Assembly (NCBI RefSeq): GCF_964355755.1
Contig: NC_092680.1
Coordinates: 12,191,001-12,255,000 of the forward strand
Source: Antedon mediterranea
Taxonomy: Eukaryota > Echinodermata > Crinoidea > Comatulida > Antedonidae
Length of the DNA stretch: 64,000 nt
Reading direction: 5' to 3'
Within the stretch, counting starts at the first letter, position 1. The number at the start of each line of letters is the position of its first letter. This document shows, piece after piece, positions 1 through 11,373 of the stretch. The position numbers and the translations under genes were made by a program. The notes beneath the pieces were generated by a model, which made no database searches, had not been told where the DNA came from, and saw only the letters and a program-made list of their open reading frames with translations.

Positions 1-1571
1 ACCTTTTTTGTAAATAAGGTTGATTATTCCCCTTCTTTGTGACAAAGACATTTCTTGTGTGACAAAACCATAATTTAGTGCATCACAAACAAGGTCAGAG
101 ATAAGGTACCAGAAGAGTTGATTAAACTCAACTGTAAAACCGTCACTGCCTGGAGCTTTATTTTTTTTCATTTTCTTTATTGCTTGCTCACATTCGAAGA
201 GAGAGAGAGACCCTCACACATCTTTTGTTCTGCCTCTGTGAGTTTGGTTAAATTAACATGAGATAGGTACTTATCAATTGATTTGTAAGGAACATCTTGT
301 TTTGCATATATTTTTTTGAAGAAATTAACCTCTTCCTTTAATATCTCTGTGGAATTTGATATAATGGATCCGTCCTGTTTTTTAAATTTTTTTATATGTT
401 TTTTATTACTATTATTTTTCTCTAAACCAAGAAAATATCTAGTGTTTCGTTCGCCATCTTCTATCCACTTTACTCTTGACCTAATTTGAGCACCTTTAGC
501 TTCCAATAGGTAAATTTGCTCAAGTTCATTCTTTTTTTGATCTAATTCTGTTTCATACTGGATATTATTATCAGTATTATCCTTTTTCATAATTAAATAA
601 TTAATGATAACCATTTCCTTTTGAAGTATTTCTTTTCTTTTGCATTTATTTTTATTTTTCATTTTCCCATATTTTATGGAGAATTCCTTTATTTTTACTT
701 TAATCATTTCCCATTTATCCTTTGGGTTAAGTTCTTCTAATCTAGCTCTTCCAATTATGTTTTTGATGTTGTTTATATAATCTTCATTATCTAAGTGAGA
801 ATTGTTCATTTTCCATAATCCTGGGCCTCTTTCTTCATTAGTTAAACTTATTTTTAAGGATATGGCTTGTCGATCAGACATGATTGACGGCCTGATATCA
901 CATGTGTTAACATATTCACATAAGTCGTTAGATATAAAAAAATAGTCCAACCTTCTGTACGTTTGGGTGGATTTCCTTCGCCATGTGAATTGACATGTAT
1001 CCGGGTTATTTTTTCTCCAGATGTCATTAAGATTTAGATTTTTCATAAAATGTTTTATTGTAAAAACAGAATTATCTACTCTATCGACACTACCTTTTTG
1101 GTCACATTTTCTGTCTAGAGCACAATTCATGTCACCACCTATAATTATTTTATCATTTTTGCTTTCTTTGAAGTCAATAATTGTTTTATTTAAAGTCCTA
1201 AAGTAAGAACATCGATCTTTTACATAATTTGGGACATATGAATTAACAAGAATGAAATAGTTGTCATGTATTTCAACTCTTAGAAGTAAAAATCTACCAT
1301 TAATATCTTTGTATTGTTTTGTTACCCTGTGTTGAATTTTACTAGCAATAAATGTGGATGTTCCTCTACTGTGTGATGAGCCAAAGCAGTGGTAGGAATC
1401 ACCTTGCCATATATCATTCAGTGACTGGGTTTTATCATTTGTCAAATGTGATTCTTGAATGAAGATGATATCTGCTTTGTTGTCTTCGACCCATTTAAAA
1501 ATACTAATTTTTTTTTGTTTTTCTCTAAATCCTCTAACATTTAATGATAAAGGGTGTATGTTTGGTGTCAT
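1..1571 (-). pseudogene. LINE ORF2: APE endonuclease plus start of reverse transcriptase, frameshifted
   Basis: The open frame 1571-177 begins MTPNIHPLSLNVRGFR and shows endonuclease landmarks in order: Asn in SLNVRGFR (residue 11), Glu in FIQES (residue 40), GGDMN, and RRLDYFF. The usual SDH motif near the domain end reads SDR (codon 870-872), so the conserved histidine is missing. The frame stops at 177 just after a CT dinucleotide run (about 197-212). Below it a different frame encodes KKNKAPGSDGF and SQRRGIINLIYKKG, typical of the start of LINE reverse transcriptase. A repeat-length change in the dinucleotide run therefore explains the break. The rest of the RT lies outside the window. 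Endonuclease family is near certain; the exact clade is inferred. Confidence 0.85.
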
Positions 1572-1691
1572 ATGATTATTAAATATAAAAACATTTTATA
1601 AACCTTATAATTTATCTTAAATAAAAAAACTAAATTGTAATAATAAACATTTGAAGTCATATTGCACAGTATGATACAGTAGTTCTGCAAC

Positions 1692-2928
1692 TTACTTCCT
1701 TGTAACCCTTTTCCTTAGGTTGATTTTTTTTTTGGTTTTCTGTGGTGGATTTTCTGGTGATGTTTCCTTTAAATCTTTTTCAGTTCTACTTTCATCAGTG
1801 GTAGCCCCTTTCCTTTCATTGTTACTTTTTGAGTTTTGAGTGGAAGAAACAAAAAAATCTGTTACCTTCTTCTGTTCTTTGCTTTCACTTGATTCACTAA
1901 TGGTCGTTTCCTCACTGTCCAAAATTATTATATCTTTGTCTTTTACATGTTCTTGTTCTTCATCAGATTCACTTCCGCTGCTGTCATCTGCAGTATCTTG
2001 TGAGCTGAACACTTCATCAATATCTACTTCTGTGTCTGAATTTGGGTTTGCATTATCATGTGATTTATCTTTATCTGTTATCTTTAAGTCTTTATCTGTA
2101 ATTTGTTTTGGTATTGGAGTGTGCACAAATGATTCCCACATACGGTTAATATATGCCCCTGTTGATCCCATTGAGTTGGCTGATATTTGCTGTTGGCCTA
2201 TTTCATTGTTGCAAGTGCTCATAGTATGACCTTCTTGGTGACATTTAAAGCATACTCTATTAGCCTTACATTGATAAGCTTCGTGTCCATTTTACAAGCA
2301 TTTGTTACATTTGATCTCTTGTCCTTCGTGAAACACACGAGCTTTGAAAACCATTTAGAACAATTTGTCTAGGTATGGGGGATGACATTTTTTCAACAAA
2401 GACAGCCCTATCAACATTAAGCCAACTTGTCAGTTGTCCGTTGACTCTGATTTTTTGCCTTATTATATCACTTACTGGTTTGCAACCCAATGCTTTTAAC
2501 CGGTTTGCTATCTCGGAGTCCGCTACAGACAACGGAATATCTTTAATGAGGATTCTCGTACTGTCCGTTTTGTTATATGCAAGATATGGATTAATGTCGA
2601 ACACTGTGACATTACAATTTCTTATGTTAATACCGTTCGTTATTAGTTGCACTCTGTCTTTCCTATCATTGACATAGATTCTCCAGAGATTCCGGATTTT
2701 CTGAACACCTACGATGTGATCGGCGGGTATAATTTTTGTTAATGTAATGCATAGATCTTCATCTCTAAAGAACGATTTATCGGCTGGAATTTGGTCTGCT
2801 TTTAAAAACACCGGCTTTACACCTCCTTGTTGTTGCGTTGTTTGCATACCGGCTTTGTTTACTCGGTTGCTCATATCACCCGCTGACGCTGTAGAAGCGG
2901 CGGGAGATTTCGGTTGATATGTAGCCAT
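1692..2928 (-). pseudogene. LINE ORF1 (nucleic-acid binding, CCHC zinc knuckles), broken
   Basis: ORF1 starts at 2928 (MATYQPKSPAAS). A 207-residue N-terminal part contains an RRM-like stretch (TRILIKDIPLSVADSEIANRL). Near 2340 the frame shifts. The new frame runs through two CCHC knuckles, about 2260-2310 (CNKC..NGHEAYQC) and 2213-2256 (CFKCHQEGHTMSTC). A TAA stop at 2292-2294 interrupts the first knuckle. The remaining 176 residues (to 1692) are acidic and Ser-rich with a lysine/arginine-rich tail. Its place upstream of the endonuclease frame fits a LINE ORF1 that coats element RNA. The frameshift and the stop make this copy defective. Confidence 0.82.
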
Positions 2929-3132
2929 TAAGCTACGTTGGATTTTACACGTTAAACTTGAGTATATTATCGTAATATACCAAACGACATACGTCTTTTT
3001 TTTTCAGAATCCTTAAGTAAATCAGGATTACTTACCTAATTCTCGTTTCACAGTGAAATAATGGTGTAAAATTAACTATTTTACTCAGAGCTTAGTTTGG
3101 CCTGTAACCTTGGTTTCCTGACCAGAGCGCCC
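2929..3132 (-). other. LINE 5' leader
   Basis: About 200 bp between the ORF1 start and satellite A, with no open frame. The outer end on the minus strand begins AGAGGGCGCTCTGGTC, GC-richer than its surroundings, and touches satellite A directly. I read it as the element's 5' UTR with internal promoter. The exact 5' nucleotide is inferred from the change in sequence character only. Confidence 0.5.
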
Positions 3133-6100
3133 TCTATTCTTAGCACTTTGGTGCTTTTATGTTAACAAGTTTTTTCGGAAATCACAAAATGATCTAAAAC
3201 GTCTCCAAATGCGATTTACACTTTGGTGTTTTTATGTTAACAACTTTTTTCGAAAATAACAAAATGGTCTAAAACGTCTCCTAATGCGATTTGCAGCTAT
3301 TCTGTACACTTTGATGGTTTGTGTGAAAAAGTTTTGTCGAAATGCTCAAAATGGTCTAAAACGTTTTAAAATACCATATTAAACTATTTTGTGCATTTTG
3401 ATGTTTTTGTGTGAAAAGTTTTATCGAAATGCTAAAAATGGTCTAAAACGGTTTCTTATGTGATTCTAAGCACTTTGATGTTTTAGTGTAACCAAGTTTC
3501 ATCGAAATGCACAAAATGGTCTAAAACGTTTTCTAATGCGATTTGAAGCTATTCTGTACACTTTGATGTTAAGTTTTGTCGAAATGCTCAAAATGGTCTT
3601 TAAATACGATATTAAGCTATTTTGTGCTCTTTGATGTTTTTGTGTGAAAAGTTTTATCGAAATGCTCAAAATGGTCTAAAACGGTTTCTATTGTGATTTT
3701 AAGCTCTTTTATGTTTTTGTGTAACCAAGTTTCATCGGAATGCACAAAATGGTCTAAAACGTCTCCAAATGTGATTTGAAGCTATTCTGTACACTTTGAT
3801 ATTAAGTTTTGTCGAAATGCTCAAAATGGTCTAAAAAGTTTTTAGATACCATATTAAGCTATTTTGTGCACTTTAATGTTTTTGTGTGAAAAGTTTTATC
3901 GAAATGATCAAAATGGTCTAAAACGGTTTCTATTGTGATTTTAAGCTCTTTGATGTTTTTGTGTAACCAAGTTTTATCGAAATGCACAAAATGGTCTAAA
4001 ACGTCTCCAAATGCGATTTGAAGCTGTTTTGTACACTTTGATGTTTTCGAAAAACTTGTTAACATAAAAACATCAAAGTGATAAGAATAGCTTAAAATCG
4101 CATTTGGAGACGTTTTAGACCATTTTGTGATTTTCGAAAAAACTTGTTAACATAAAAACACCAAAGTGGTCAGAATAGCTTCAGATCGCACTTAGAGACG
4201 TTTTAGACCATTTTGTAATTTTCGAAAAAACTTGTTAACATAAAAACACAAAAGTGCTTAGAATAGCTTCAAATCGCATTTGGAGACGTTTTAGACCATT
4301 TTGTGCATTCCGATGAAACTTGGTTACACAAAAACATCAAAGTGCTTAAAATCAAATTAGAAACCGTTTTAGACCATTTTGAGCATTTCGATAAAAATTT
4401 TCACACAAAAGCATCAAAGAGTACAAAATAGCTTAATATCGTATTTAAAAACGTTTTAGACCATTTTGAGCATTTCGAGAAAAACTTTTTCACACAAAAC
4501 TTCAAAGTGTACAGAATAGCTTCAAATCGCATTTGGAGACGTTTTAGACCATTTTGTGGTTTTCGAAAAAACTTGTTAATAGCTTAATACAAAGTACTTA
4601 GAATAGCTTCAAATCGTGTTTGGAGACGTTTTAGACCATTTTGTGCATTTTGATGAAACTTGGTTACACAAAAACATCAAAGTGCTTAAAATCACATTAG
4701 AAACCGTTTTAGACCATTTTGAGCATTTCGTTAAAACTTTTCACACAAAAACATCAAAGAGAACAAAATAGCTTAATATCGTATTTAAAAACGTTTTAGA
4801 CCATTTTGAGCATTTCGACAAAACTTTTTCACACAAAACATCAAAGTGTACAGAATAGCTTCAAATCGCATTTGGAGACGTCTTAGACCATTTTGTGATT
4901 TTCGAACAAACTTGTTAACATAAAAACACCAAAGTGCTAAGAATAGCTTCAAATCGCATTTTTATACGTTGTAGACCATTTTGTGATTTTCGAAAAAAAC
5001 TTGTTAACATAAAAACACCAAAGTGCTAAGAATAGCTTCAAATCGCATTTGGAGACGTTTTAGACCATTTTGTGATTTTCGAAAAAACTTTTTAACATAA
5101 AAACATCAAAGTGCACAAAAAAGTTGAATATGGTATTTGAAAATGTTTTAGACCATTTTAAGCATTTCGACAAAACTTTTTCACACAAAACATTAAAGTG
5201 TACAGAATAGCTTCAAATCGCATTTGGAGACGTTTTAGACCATTTTGTGGTTTTCGAAAAAACTTGTTAACATAAAAACACAAAGTACTTAGAATAGCTT
5301 CAAATCGTATTTGGAGACGTTTTAGACCATTTTGTGCTTTTTGATGAAACTTGGTTACACAAAAACATCAAAGTGCTTAAAATCACATTAGAAACCGTTT
5401 TAGACCATTTTGAGCATTTCGTTAAAACTTTTCACACAAAAACATCAAAGAGAACAAAATAGCTTAATATCGTATTTAAAAACGTTTTAGACCATTTTGA
5501 GCATTTCGACAAAACTTTTTCACACAAAACATCAAAGTGTACAGAATAGTTTCAAATCGCATTTGGAGACGTCTTAGACCATTTTGTGATTTTCGAACAA
5601 ACTTGTTAACATAAGAACACCAAAGTGCTAAGAATAGCTTCAAATCGCATTTTTACACGTTTTAGACCATTTTGTGATTTTCGAAAAAAACTTGTTAACA
5701 TAAAAACACCAAAGTGCTAAGAATAGCTTCAAATCGCATTTGGAGACGTTTTAGACCATTTTGTGATTTTCGAAAAAACTTTTTAACATAAAAACATCAA
5801 AGTGCACAAAATAGCTGAATATGGTATTTGAAAATGTTTTAGACCATTTTAAGCATTTCGACAAAACTTTTTCACACAAAACATTAAAGTGTACAGAATA
5901 GCTTCAAATCGCATTTGGAGACGTTTTAGACCATTTTGTGCATTTCGAAAAAACTTGTTAACATTAAAACACCAAAGTTCTTAGAAAAGCTTCAAATCGC
6001 ATTTGGAGACGTTTTTGACCATTTTGTGCATTTCGATGAAACTTGGTTACACAAAAACATCAAAGTTCTTAAAATCACATTAAAAACCGTTTAAGACCAT

Positions 6101-6335
6101 TTTGAGCATTTCGATAAAACTTTTCACACAAAAACATCAAAGTGAACAAAATAGATTGATATGGTATTTAAAAACGTTTTAGACCATTTTGAAGATTTCG
6201 ACAGCATTTTTTCACACAAAACATCGAAGTGTACAGAATAGCTTCAAATCGCATTTGGAGACCTCTTAGACCATTTTGTGATTTTCGAAAAAACTTGTTA
6301 ACATAAAAACACCAAAGTGCTAAGAATAGTTACAG
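3133..6335. repeat. Satellite A, left array (about 88-90 bp monomer, two opposed blocks)
   Basis: Tandem array in which every monomer carries a form of GACGTTTTAGACCATTTTG or its complement, at roughly 88-90 bp spacing. Monomers fall into several types, differing after this core (TGATTTTCGAAAAAAC, GAGCATTTCGACAAAAC, GAGCATTTCGATAAAAC, GCATTTCGATGAAAC) and alternating in a semi-regular order. Up to about 4040 the units run in one direction. From about 4063 they run in the other, and the junction at 4035-4080 is palindromic (CACTTTGATGTTTT ... AAAAACATCAAAGTG). Within 4560-5940 a 691 bp block of about eight monomers is duplicated in tandem. Short open frames here are by-products of the repeat. 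Confidence 0.93.
4560..5940. repeat. 691 bp higher-order repeat in satellite A, two copies
   Basis: Landmarks recur at exactly 691 bp: GTTAAAAC at 4730 and 5421, GAGAACAAAATAGC at 4759 and 5450, and ACTTTTTAACATAAAAAC near 5087 and 5778. Private variants are shared between the two copies, so a multi-monomer block was duplicated rather than single units. Outer limits are approximate because the monomers themselves are similar. Confidence 0.8.
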
Positions 6336-8330
6336 TGTTAACATCATCTTATAGAGCCATAGTCAAAAATAAAAAAGGTATGTATGTGCATAAATGGCAA
6401 TATTATAGCATAATTTTAGAATTTTAAAAAGTGGAAATTTTGGCAATTTTTCGAAAAAATTCCTATGGTTCCTAGCAGGAAAAATTTTCGCAAAAATGGC
6501 CAAATTTCAACCCTTTTATTTTTTGACATAACTAGTTACTATGGCTCTATAAGATGATGTTAACACAATATATGTGCATAAATGGCAATATTATAGTCTA
6601 TTTATTGAATTTTAAAAAGTGGGAATTTTGACCATTTTTCGACCCTTTTATTTTTTTGACATAACTAGCTGCTATGTCTCTATAAGATGATGTTAACACA
6701 AATTTGCATAAATGCCAATATTATAGCATAATTATTGAATTTTAAAAAGTAGAAACTTTGGCCATTTTTCGAAAAAATTTCTATTCGAAAAATGTTCGAA
6801 AAATGGCCAAATTTCGACCTTTTATTTTTTGACATAACTAGTTACTATGGCTCTATAAGTTGATGTTAACACAATATATTTGCATAAATGGCAATATTAT
6901 AGCATAATTATAGAATTTTAAAAATTGGAAATTTTGGCCCTTTTTCAAAAAAAGATCCTATGGTCCCCCACAAGGAAATTTTTTCGAAAAATGGCCAAAT
7001 TTCGACCCTTTTATTTCTTGACATAACTAGTTTCTATGGCTCTATAAGATGATGTTAACACAATCAATGCGCATAAATGGCAATATTATAGCCTAATTAT
7101 AGAATTTTGAAAATTGGAAATTTTTTGCCATTTTTCGAAAAAATTCCTATGGTCCCCCGCAGGGAAATTTTTTATTTTTTTTTTTTTTTTAACCATATTT
7201 AATGAGGGTGATCAATCCAGCTATTGCTGATCATTAGGGACCCTCAGGGGTTCACAAGACAAACATATACACAAGATGCTCTACATAAACAAAGTCTTAT
7301 TACAAGTCTTTGGGAGTGGAGTAATTTGGTCCTTAGAAAAAATCCTGACATGTGACGGGACTTGAACCCAAGACCCTTAGAGTGGTAGGTAGGGTCTGTC
7401 TGTCGGTCCGGTATCACTTTGCGTTTTATCGCTTTTCTGTACTTTTGAACTGTTTTGATGTACAGAAAAGTTTTAAAGTACATTACTTTTTGAAAGTTCA
7501 TTTATTTCTGAGAGCACGCAACTTATGGTGGTTGGCCTTGTTTTTTGACATAACGAGTTACTATGGCTGTATAAGATGATGTTAACACAATATATGTGCA
7601 TAAATGGCAATATTATAGCCTAATTATAGAATTTAAATAGGTGGAAATTTTGGTCGTTTTCGAAAAAAATTGTATGGTCCCCCGCAGGGAAATTGTCGCA
7701 AAAATGGCGAAATTTCAAACCTTTTATTTTTTGACATAACTAGTTACTATGGCTCTATAAGTTGATGTTTACACAACATATGTGCATAAATGGCAATATT
7801 ATAGTCTAATTTTTGAATTTTAAATGGTGGAAATTTTGGTCATTTTGCGAAAAAAATTCCTGTGGTCCCCCGCAGGAAAATTTTGGAAAAAAGCCAAATT
7901 TCGACCCTTTTATTTTTTGACATAACTACTTACTCTGGCTGTATAAGATGATGTTAGCACAATATATTTGCATAAATGGCAATATTGTAGCATAATTTTC
8001 GAATTTTAAAAAGTGTACATTTTCGCCATTTTTCGAAAAAAAAATCTTATGGTCCCCAGTAGGAAAATTTTTTCGAAAAATGGCCAAATTCGACCGATTT
8101 ATTTTTTGACATAATTAGTTACTATGGCTCTATAAGATGATGTTAGCACAATATATGTGCATAAATGCATATATTATAGCCTAATTATTGAATTTTAAAA
8201 GGTGGACATTTTGGTTGTTTTTCGAAAAAATTCCTGTTGTCCCCCGCAGGGAAATTTTCGGAAAATGACCAAATTTCGATCCTTTTATTTTTTGACATAA
8301 CTAGTTACTATGGCTCTATAAGATGATGTT
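6336..8330. repeat. Satellite B, left array (about 187 bp monomer)
   Basis: The word TATGGCTCTATAAG or a close variant recurs near 6540, 6673, 6845, 7034, 7562, 7749, 7932, 8123 and 8309, mostly 183-191 bp apart. Each monomer also contains GCATAAATGGCAATATTATAG, a CCCCCGCAGGG segment and ATGGCCAAATTTCGACC. The first partial unit, 6330-6360, is reversed relative to the rest, giving an inverted junction with satellite A. A SINE-like insertion splits one monomer at about 7170-7545. Confidence 0.9.
7170..7545 (-). mobile_element. tRNA-derived SINE-like insertion in satellite B
   Basis: This stretch interrupts a satellite B monomer and matches nothing in the array. On the minus strand it contains GGGTCTTGGGTTCAAGTCCC (about 7358-7377), a good Pol III B-box and T-arm. 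It then runs to CACCCTCATTAAATATGG and an A-rich tail (the T-run at about 7170-7190 on the plus strand). A tRNA-like head and A-tail suggest a SINE. No clear A-box was found. The start of the element, near an 11 bp inverted repeat at 7431-7470 (CTTTTCTGTAC / GTACAGAAAAG), is uncertain. An intact target duplication was not found. Confidence 0.5.
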
Positions 8331-8640
8331 AGCACAGTAAATTTGCATAAATGGCAATATTATAGCATAAATGGTTACTATATCATAATAAACATGCGCA
8401 ATGTCGAATAATGCGTTCTGCGCATGTCAATTGTTATTTATTATGCTATAGTAAGCATTTATGTAAAAAATAAAAAAGTTCAAAATTGGGCATTTTTTGA
8501 AAAAAAATCTCTGTACTATTACAGGGATTTTTTTTCGCAAAATGGCTAATTTTCGTCCCTTTCACTTTTTACATTAATGCGTACTATAGCATAATACACA
8601 TGCACAGAGTCGAATAATGGTTTCTGTGCATACTATAGTA
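8156..8640. repeat. Left inner inverted-repeat core of candidate large transposon
   Basis: About 485 bp that recur in inverted orientation at 16374-16858. The best conserved part, about 8329-8640, matches with only about a dozen differences by eye. It includes AACATGCGCAATGTCGAATA, CAATTGTTATTTATTATGC and GGCTAATTTTCGTCCC. The outer part is the last satellite B monomer. Just inside, at 8641-8780, there is one more degenerate copy of the CATGCGCAGAGTCGAATAATGG module. The two cores flank the transposase-like gene symmetrically, the arrangement expected of terminal or subterminal inverted repeats. Confidence 0.8.
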
Positions 8641-10055
8641 CAGGGATTTTTTCGAAGAATGGGCAATTTTCGACCCCTTTATTTGTAGACATAAATGATT
8701 ACTATTGCATAATAAACATGCGCAGAGTGGAATAATGGTTCTGCGCATGTTAATTGTGCTATAGTAACCAGTTTTATCGCAAAAAAAAAATGTCGAAAAT
8801 TTGCAATTTTTCGAAAAATCCTTGCGCAAAGGGTACAGCTCAATCTTCTCACTCGAAACGGTAAAGAACGCAAAAATAAATGGACAAGAAATGGACAGAG
8901 CCATGTGGGGTCATTAAAACTGAATTGGACTGGGTCATTAGATAATGAGGAAACTAGACAATTGGCCAATGGGACCCAAGAATCTAGGAGGTTGTTTTGA
9001 ATACCGGCATACTAAAAACTGTCAATTTTAGGGGTTTATCACATGATCGATGTATTAAATGAATAAAAATATTAAATAATAGAATAATAAGACTTAAATT
9101 TTTTGTTAAAAGTTGAGAAAGTCGACATTTTTTTTATCCAATTTTCGAAAAATCCTTGTACTACAGTACATGAATTTTTTTTTTTAAAACACGGTAAATT
9201 CGACTACAATATGTATGTTGTATTAATTGTTAGTTCTTTTAATATGACGAGACGTTTTTTGTTGTGTTTTTAGGGTGTGAACAATTGTCAATCAAAATTG
9301 TATATATATGTTAAATACTATGTAACTATTTAAAAAACCCACCCTGACTTCTGATTGGCCAACCATATTCCAAGTAGTTTGATAAGTTAGCCTTTTTAAA
9401 AAATTTAGACAAAATTACCGTTAACTTTGTCTGGGGCTTTTTTTCTAGGCCACATGGTATCATAGGATATGTGTAACTGTAAGAGGAGTAACTGAAGGTT
9501 ACTGGATAATAACCTCTATAGTATGAGTTATTATCAAAATATATTATTAGAATTGGTGGAATGAATTATTTGATTCACATCAAAATGAATTGTAGTGGAA
9601 TTGCTCTTGAAATAAATATAAATTAGTTGAGAATTTACACTACTAAGGAAATAGTCTTGACAAGAATATAGAATTTAATGTACACTCAACTGCAAAAGTT
9701 TCCCCTCTGCTTTTTTTGTAAGGGCTTGGGACCTTCAAATACAAAGTGCAATGAATGATATAATGTAAATTATAATGTAATAATTAAAACTGAATGTAAT
9801 TTATAAAAATTACAAAATAATTTACAACATTAATCATTGCTCTTTGGATTTGGCAGCATTAAAAACTTTTTTTTTTATTATTATTATTAACTTTACTGCA
9901 CATTCAGAATACCATTATATATGGTGGCCCAATGGCCAAATTGCATAAAATACAAATATTTTGTAAAAAGTGAATATAAAATCACAGAACAAATAAAAAT
10001 TGAAGATATACGAAACAGTATAAAAACTATCCATGGCTACAACAATCATTTGGAA
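8641..10055. other. Non-coding DNA 3' of the transposase-like gene
   Basis: No open frame with coding character. 8641-8780 is an extra copy of the inner-core module. 9140-9190 contains another copy of a hairpin-like motif (CTTGTACTACAGTAC followed by a T run) also seen in the inverted cores. The minus-strand gene ends at 10056. A TTTATT run near 9872-9885 gives a minus-strand AATAAA about 170 bp past the stop, a plausible poly(A) signal. The remainder is AT-rich with nothing recognisable. Confidence 0.5.
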
Positions 10056-10587
10056 TCATTCTTTTTGCTGCTTTTTTTTCCTCTCTTGACGAAGGCGACG
10101 GATGGCAACCATAGCCGATTTCCATTCTTTAAAAGTCACATCAGATGTTGCAGCACAATACCAATTTCCATAGTACTGAGTGTGGTTCTTATTTAATCTT
10201 GGTTGCTTACACTTTGAGCACACAATCGCAGACGTTCTTGGTTTGTATATTTTGATCGGTTTCCCTTCCGATATGTCTTTAGCCACTCGTTTTCTGTACA
10301 AGAGGGTAGTTCTAGGAATACGAGTACTGCTAGCCTCAGGGACTGATGGTGGTGGTTTTGCTATCTCGCCAGGAACTGGGATCGACGGTCTGTTTCCTAG
10401 AGTCGCTAGGCCGGAAGTGTTTTTTGGTAGGACAAATGTGAAAGAAGGAGCGCTTGTATGAACGTTTAGCACCGCTGGCTTGGTTAAAGGTTCAAGTAGG
10501 GTTTTATCAGAGACAAGTTTGGGTATTGTTGCTGAGATGCCAGATTCCAACACTTGCCGCTCTTGCTTCTTTGACGTTCTGTTGTAC
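10056..10587 (-). CDS. DUF6729/DDE-like gene, last exon with C-terminal zinc motif
   Basis: 532 bp exon, acceptor TTCAACAG. It begins YNRTSKKQERQVLESG, continues through a Pro/Ser/Thr-rich region and a basic segment (KIYKPRTS), and ends with CSKCKQPRLNKNHTQYYGNWYC, a CxxC...C pattern likely to bind zinc, then a Lys/Arg/Gln-rich tail. TGA at 10056-10058 is the natural stop. Confidence 0.75.
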
Positions 10588-10676
10588 CTGTTGAAAATAA
10601 ATCAAACACAGTATTTAAAAACTTTAATGTATTTACTGTAGCGTAAAATAACAATCAATAACAAGTAAAAACTCAC

Positions 10677-10925
10677 CACTGGATGAGTGTCGTACGATTT
10701 ATCTCCATCAACTGAAGCTTAGCAAACAACATCAGGTGTCCATTCGATAGCACTTTCCGACGAATGTTCTTGTAGCCTTTGGTAATGAGCGGCCAGCGCT
10801 GGAAACGTTTACCTTCGATAGATACGGTAGATGGATACGCTTCACATAGTTTTGTAATAAGGCACTCCATATATCGATTGCAGTCCGGCCACTGAGCTGG
10901 CCCGGTGTTCTGACCTAAGAAGCAT
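10677..10925 (-). CDS. DUF6729/DDE-like gene, penultimate exon
   Basis: 249 bp exon, donor TG/GTGAGT. It encodes RCFLGQNTGPAQWPDCNRYME, a helical LITKLCEAYPSTV segment, RWPLITKGYKNIRRKVLSN and ends RTTLIQW. No interruption. The acceptor (TTTTAAAAAG) is weak, but the T-rich tract before it and the matching phase support it. Confidence 0.7.
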
Positions 10926-11007
10926 CTTTTTAAAAAAAAAACAAAGAAACAAGTTAGATTTAAGACACATCATGCAACAAAGTAAAAAACGCTGGAAACT
11001 GCCTTAC

Positions 11008-11265
11008 CGTCAAGTGCTTTCGACACCAGGTATTACGGAAGTAGTTCTTCTTGAACCTGCCTTTCGTCAGGTAATCTTGATGCCGTGCTTTGCGCTTAAT
11101 GGTTTTGTCATAAGCATCCAGGTTGTTCCACAACTTTGCGACATGTTCAGCATGACTTTGACTTATCACTCCACTGTCTTCCTTAAACTGCATAAGGTAG
11201 TCTGCCAGGGCTTCAACTTTGGCGTAGCCTGGAATGTTGTCTGGTCCAGTGGAATCCTCAAGTTT
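11008..11265 (-). CDS. DUF6729/DDE-like gene, helical exon with frameshift and TGA
   Basis: 258 bp exon, acceptor CAATTTAG, donor CG/GTAAGG. It reads KLEDSTGPDNIPGYAKVEALADYLMQFKED and KARHQDYLTKGRFKK. Then the frame must change near 11030 to give PGVEST, followed by TGA at 11010-11012 where the family, as I remember it, has a basic residue before RCFLGQ. The exon length is off by one base from the expected phase, independent support for the indel. Confidence 0.65.
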
Positions 11266-11373
11266 CTAAATTGTAAAATATGAAAACAAAATATATAATC
11301 AGACTCGTGCATTGTATTTCAAAACAGAAACAAAATTTGTGAGGTAGAAGCTAATGATACAAATTTAACTGAC

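Larger units (their letters stand above)
1..3132 (-). mobile_element. Tx1/L1-like LINE retrotransposon, 3' part outside window
   Basis: Minus-strand non-LTR element. From high to low coordinates it reads: about 200 bp of 5' leader, ORF1 with CCHC knuckles, ORF2 with an APE-type endonuclease, then the start of a reverse transcriptase that runs off the left edge. ORF1 with zinc knuckles plus an apurinic-type endonuclease is the layout of the Tx1/L1 group. The 5' end is placed near 3132 because the sequence changes there from unique, GC-richer leader to satellite A without spacer, as if the element inserted into that satellite. ORF1 and ORF2 both carry lesions, so this copy is inactive. The 3' tail and target duplication are not visible. 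Confidence 0.85.

Noticed and set aside
3859-4065. Short frames in satellite A (also at 17127-17312, 19037-19258, 19551-19742)
   Set aside because: All are read-through of monomers and repeat the same peptide patterns.
9921-10196. Plus-strand 91-residue frame at the end of the transposase-like gene
   Set aside because: It overlaps the conserved last exon on the other strand and has no coding features.
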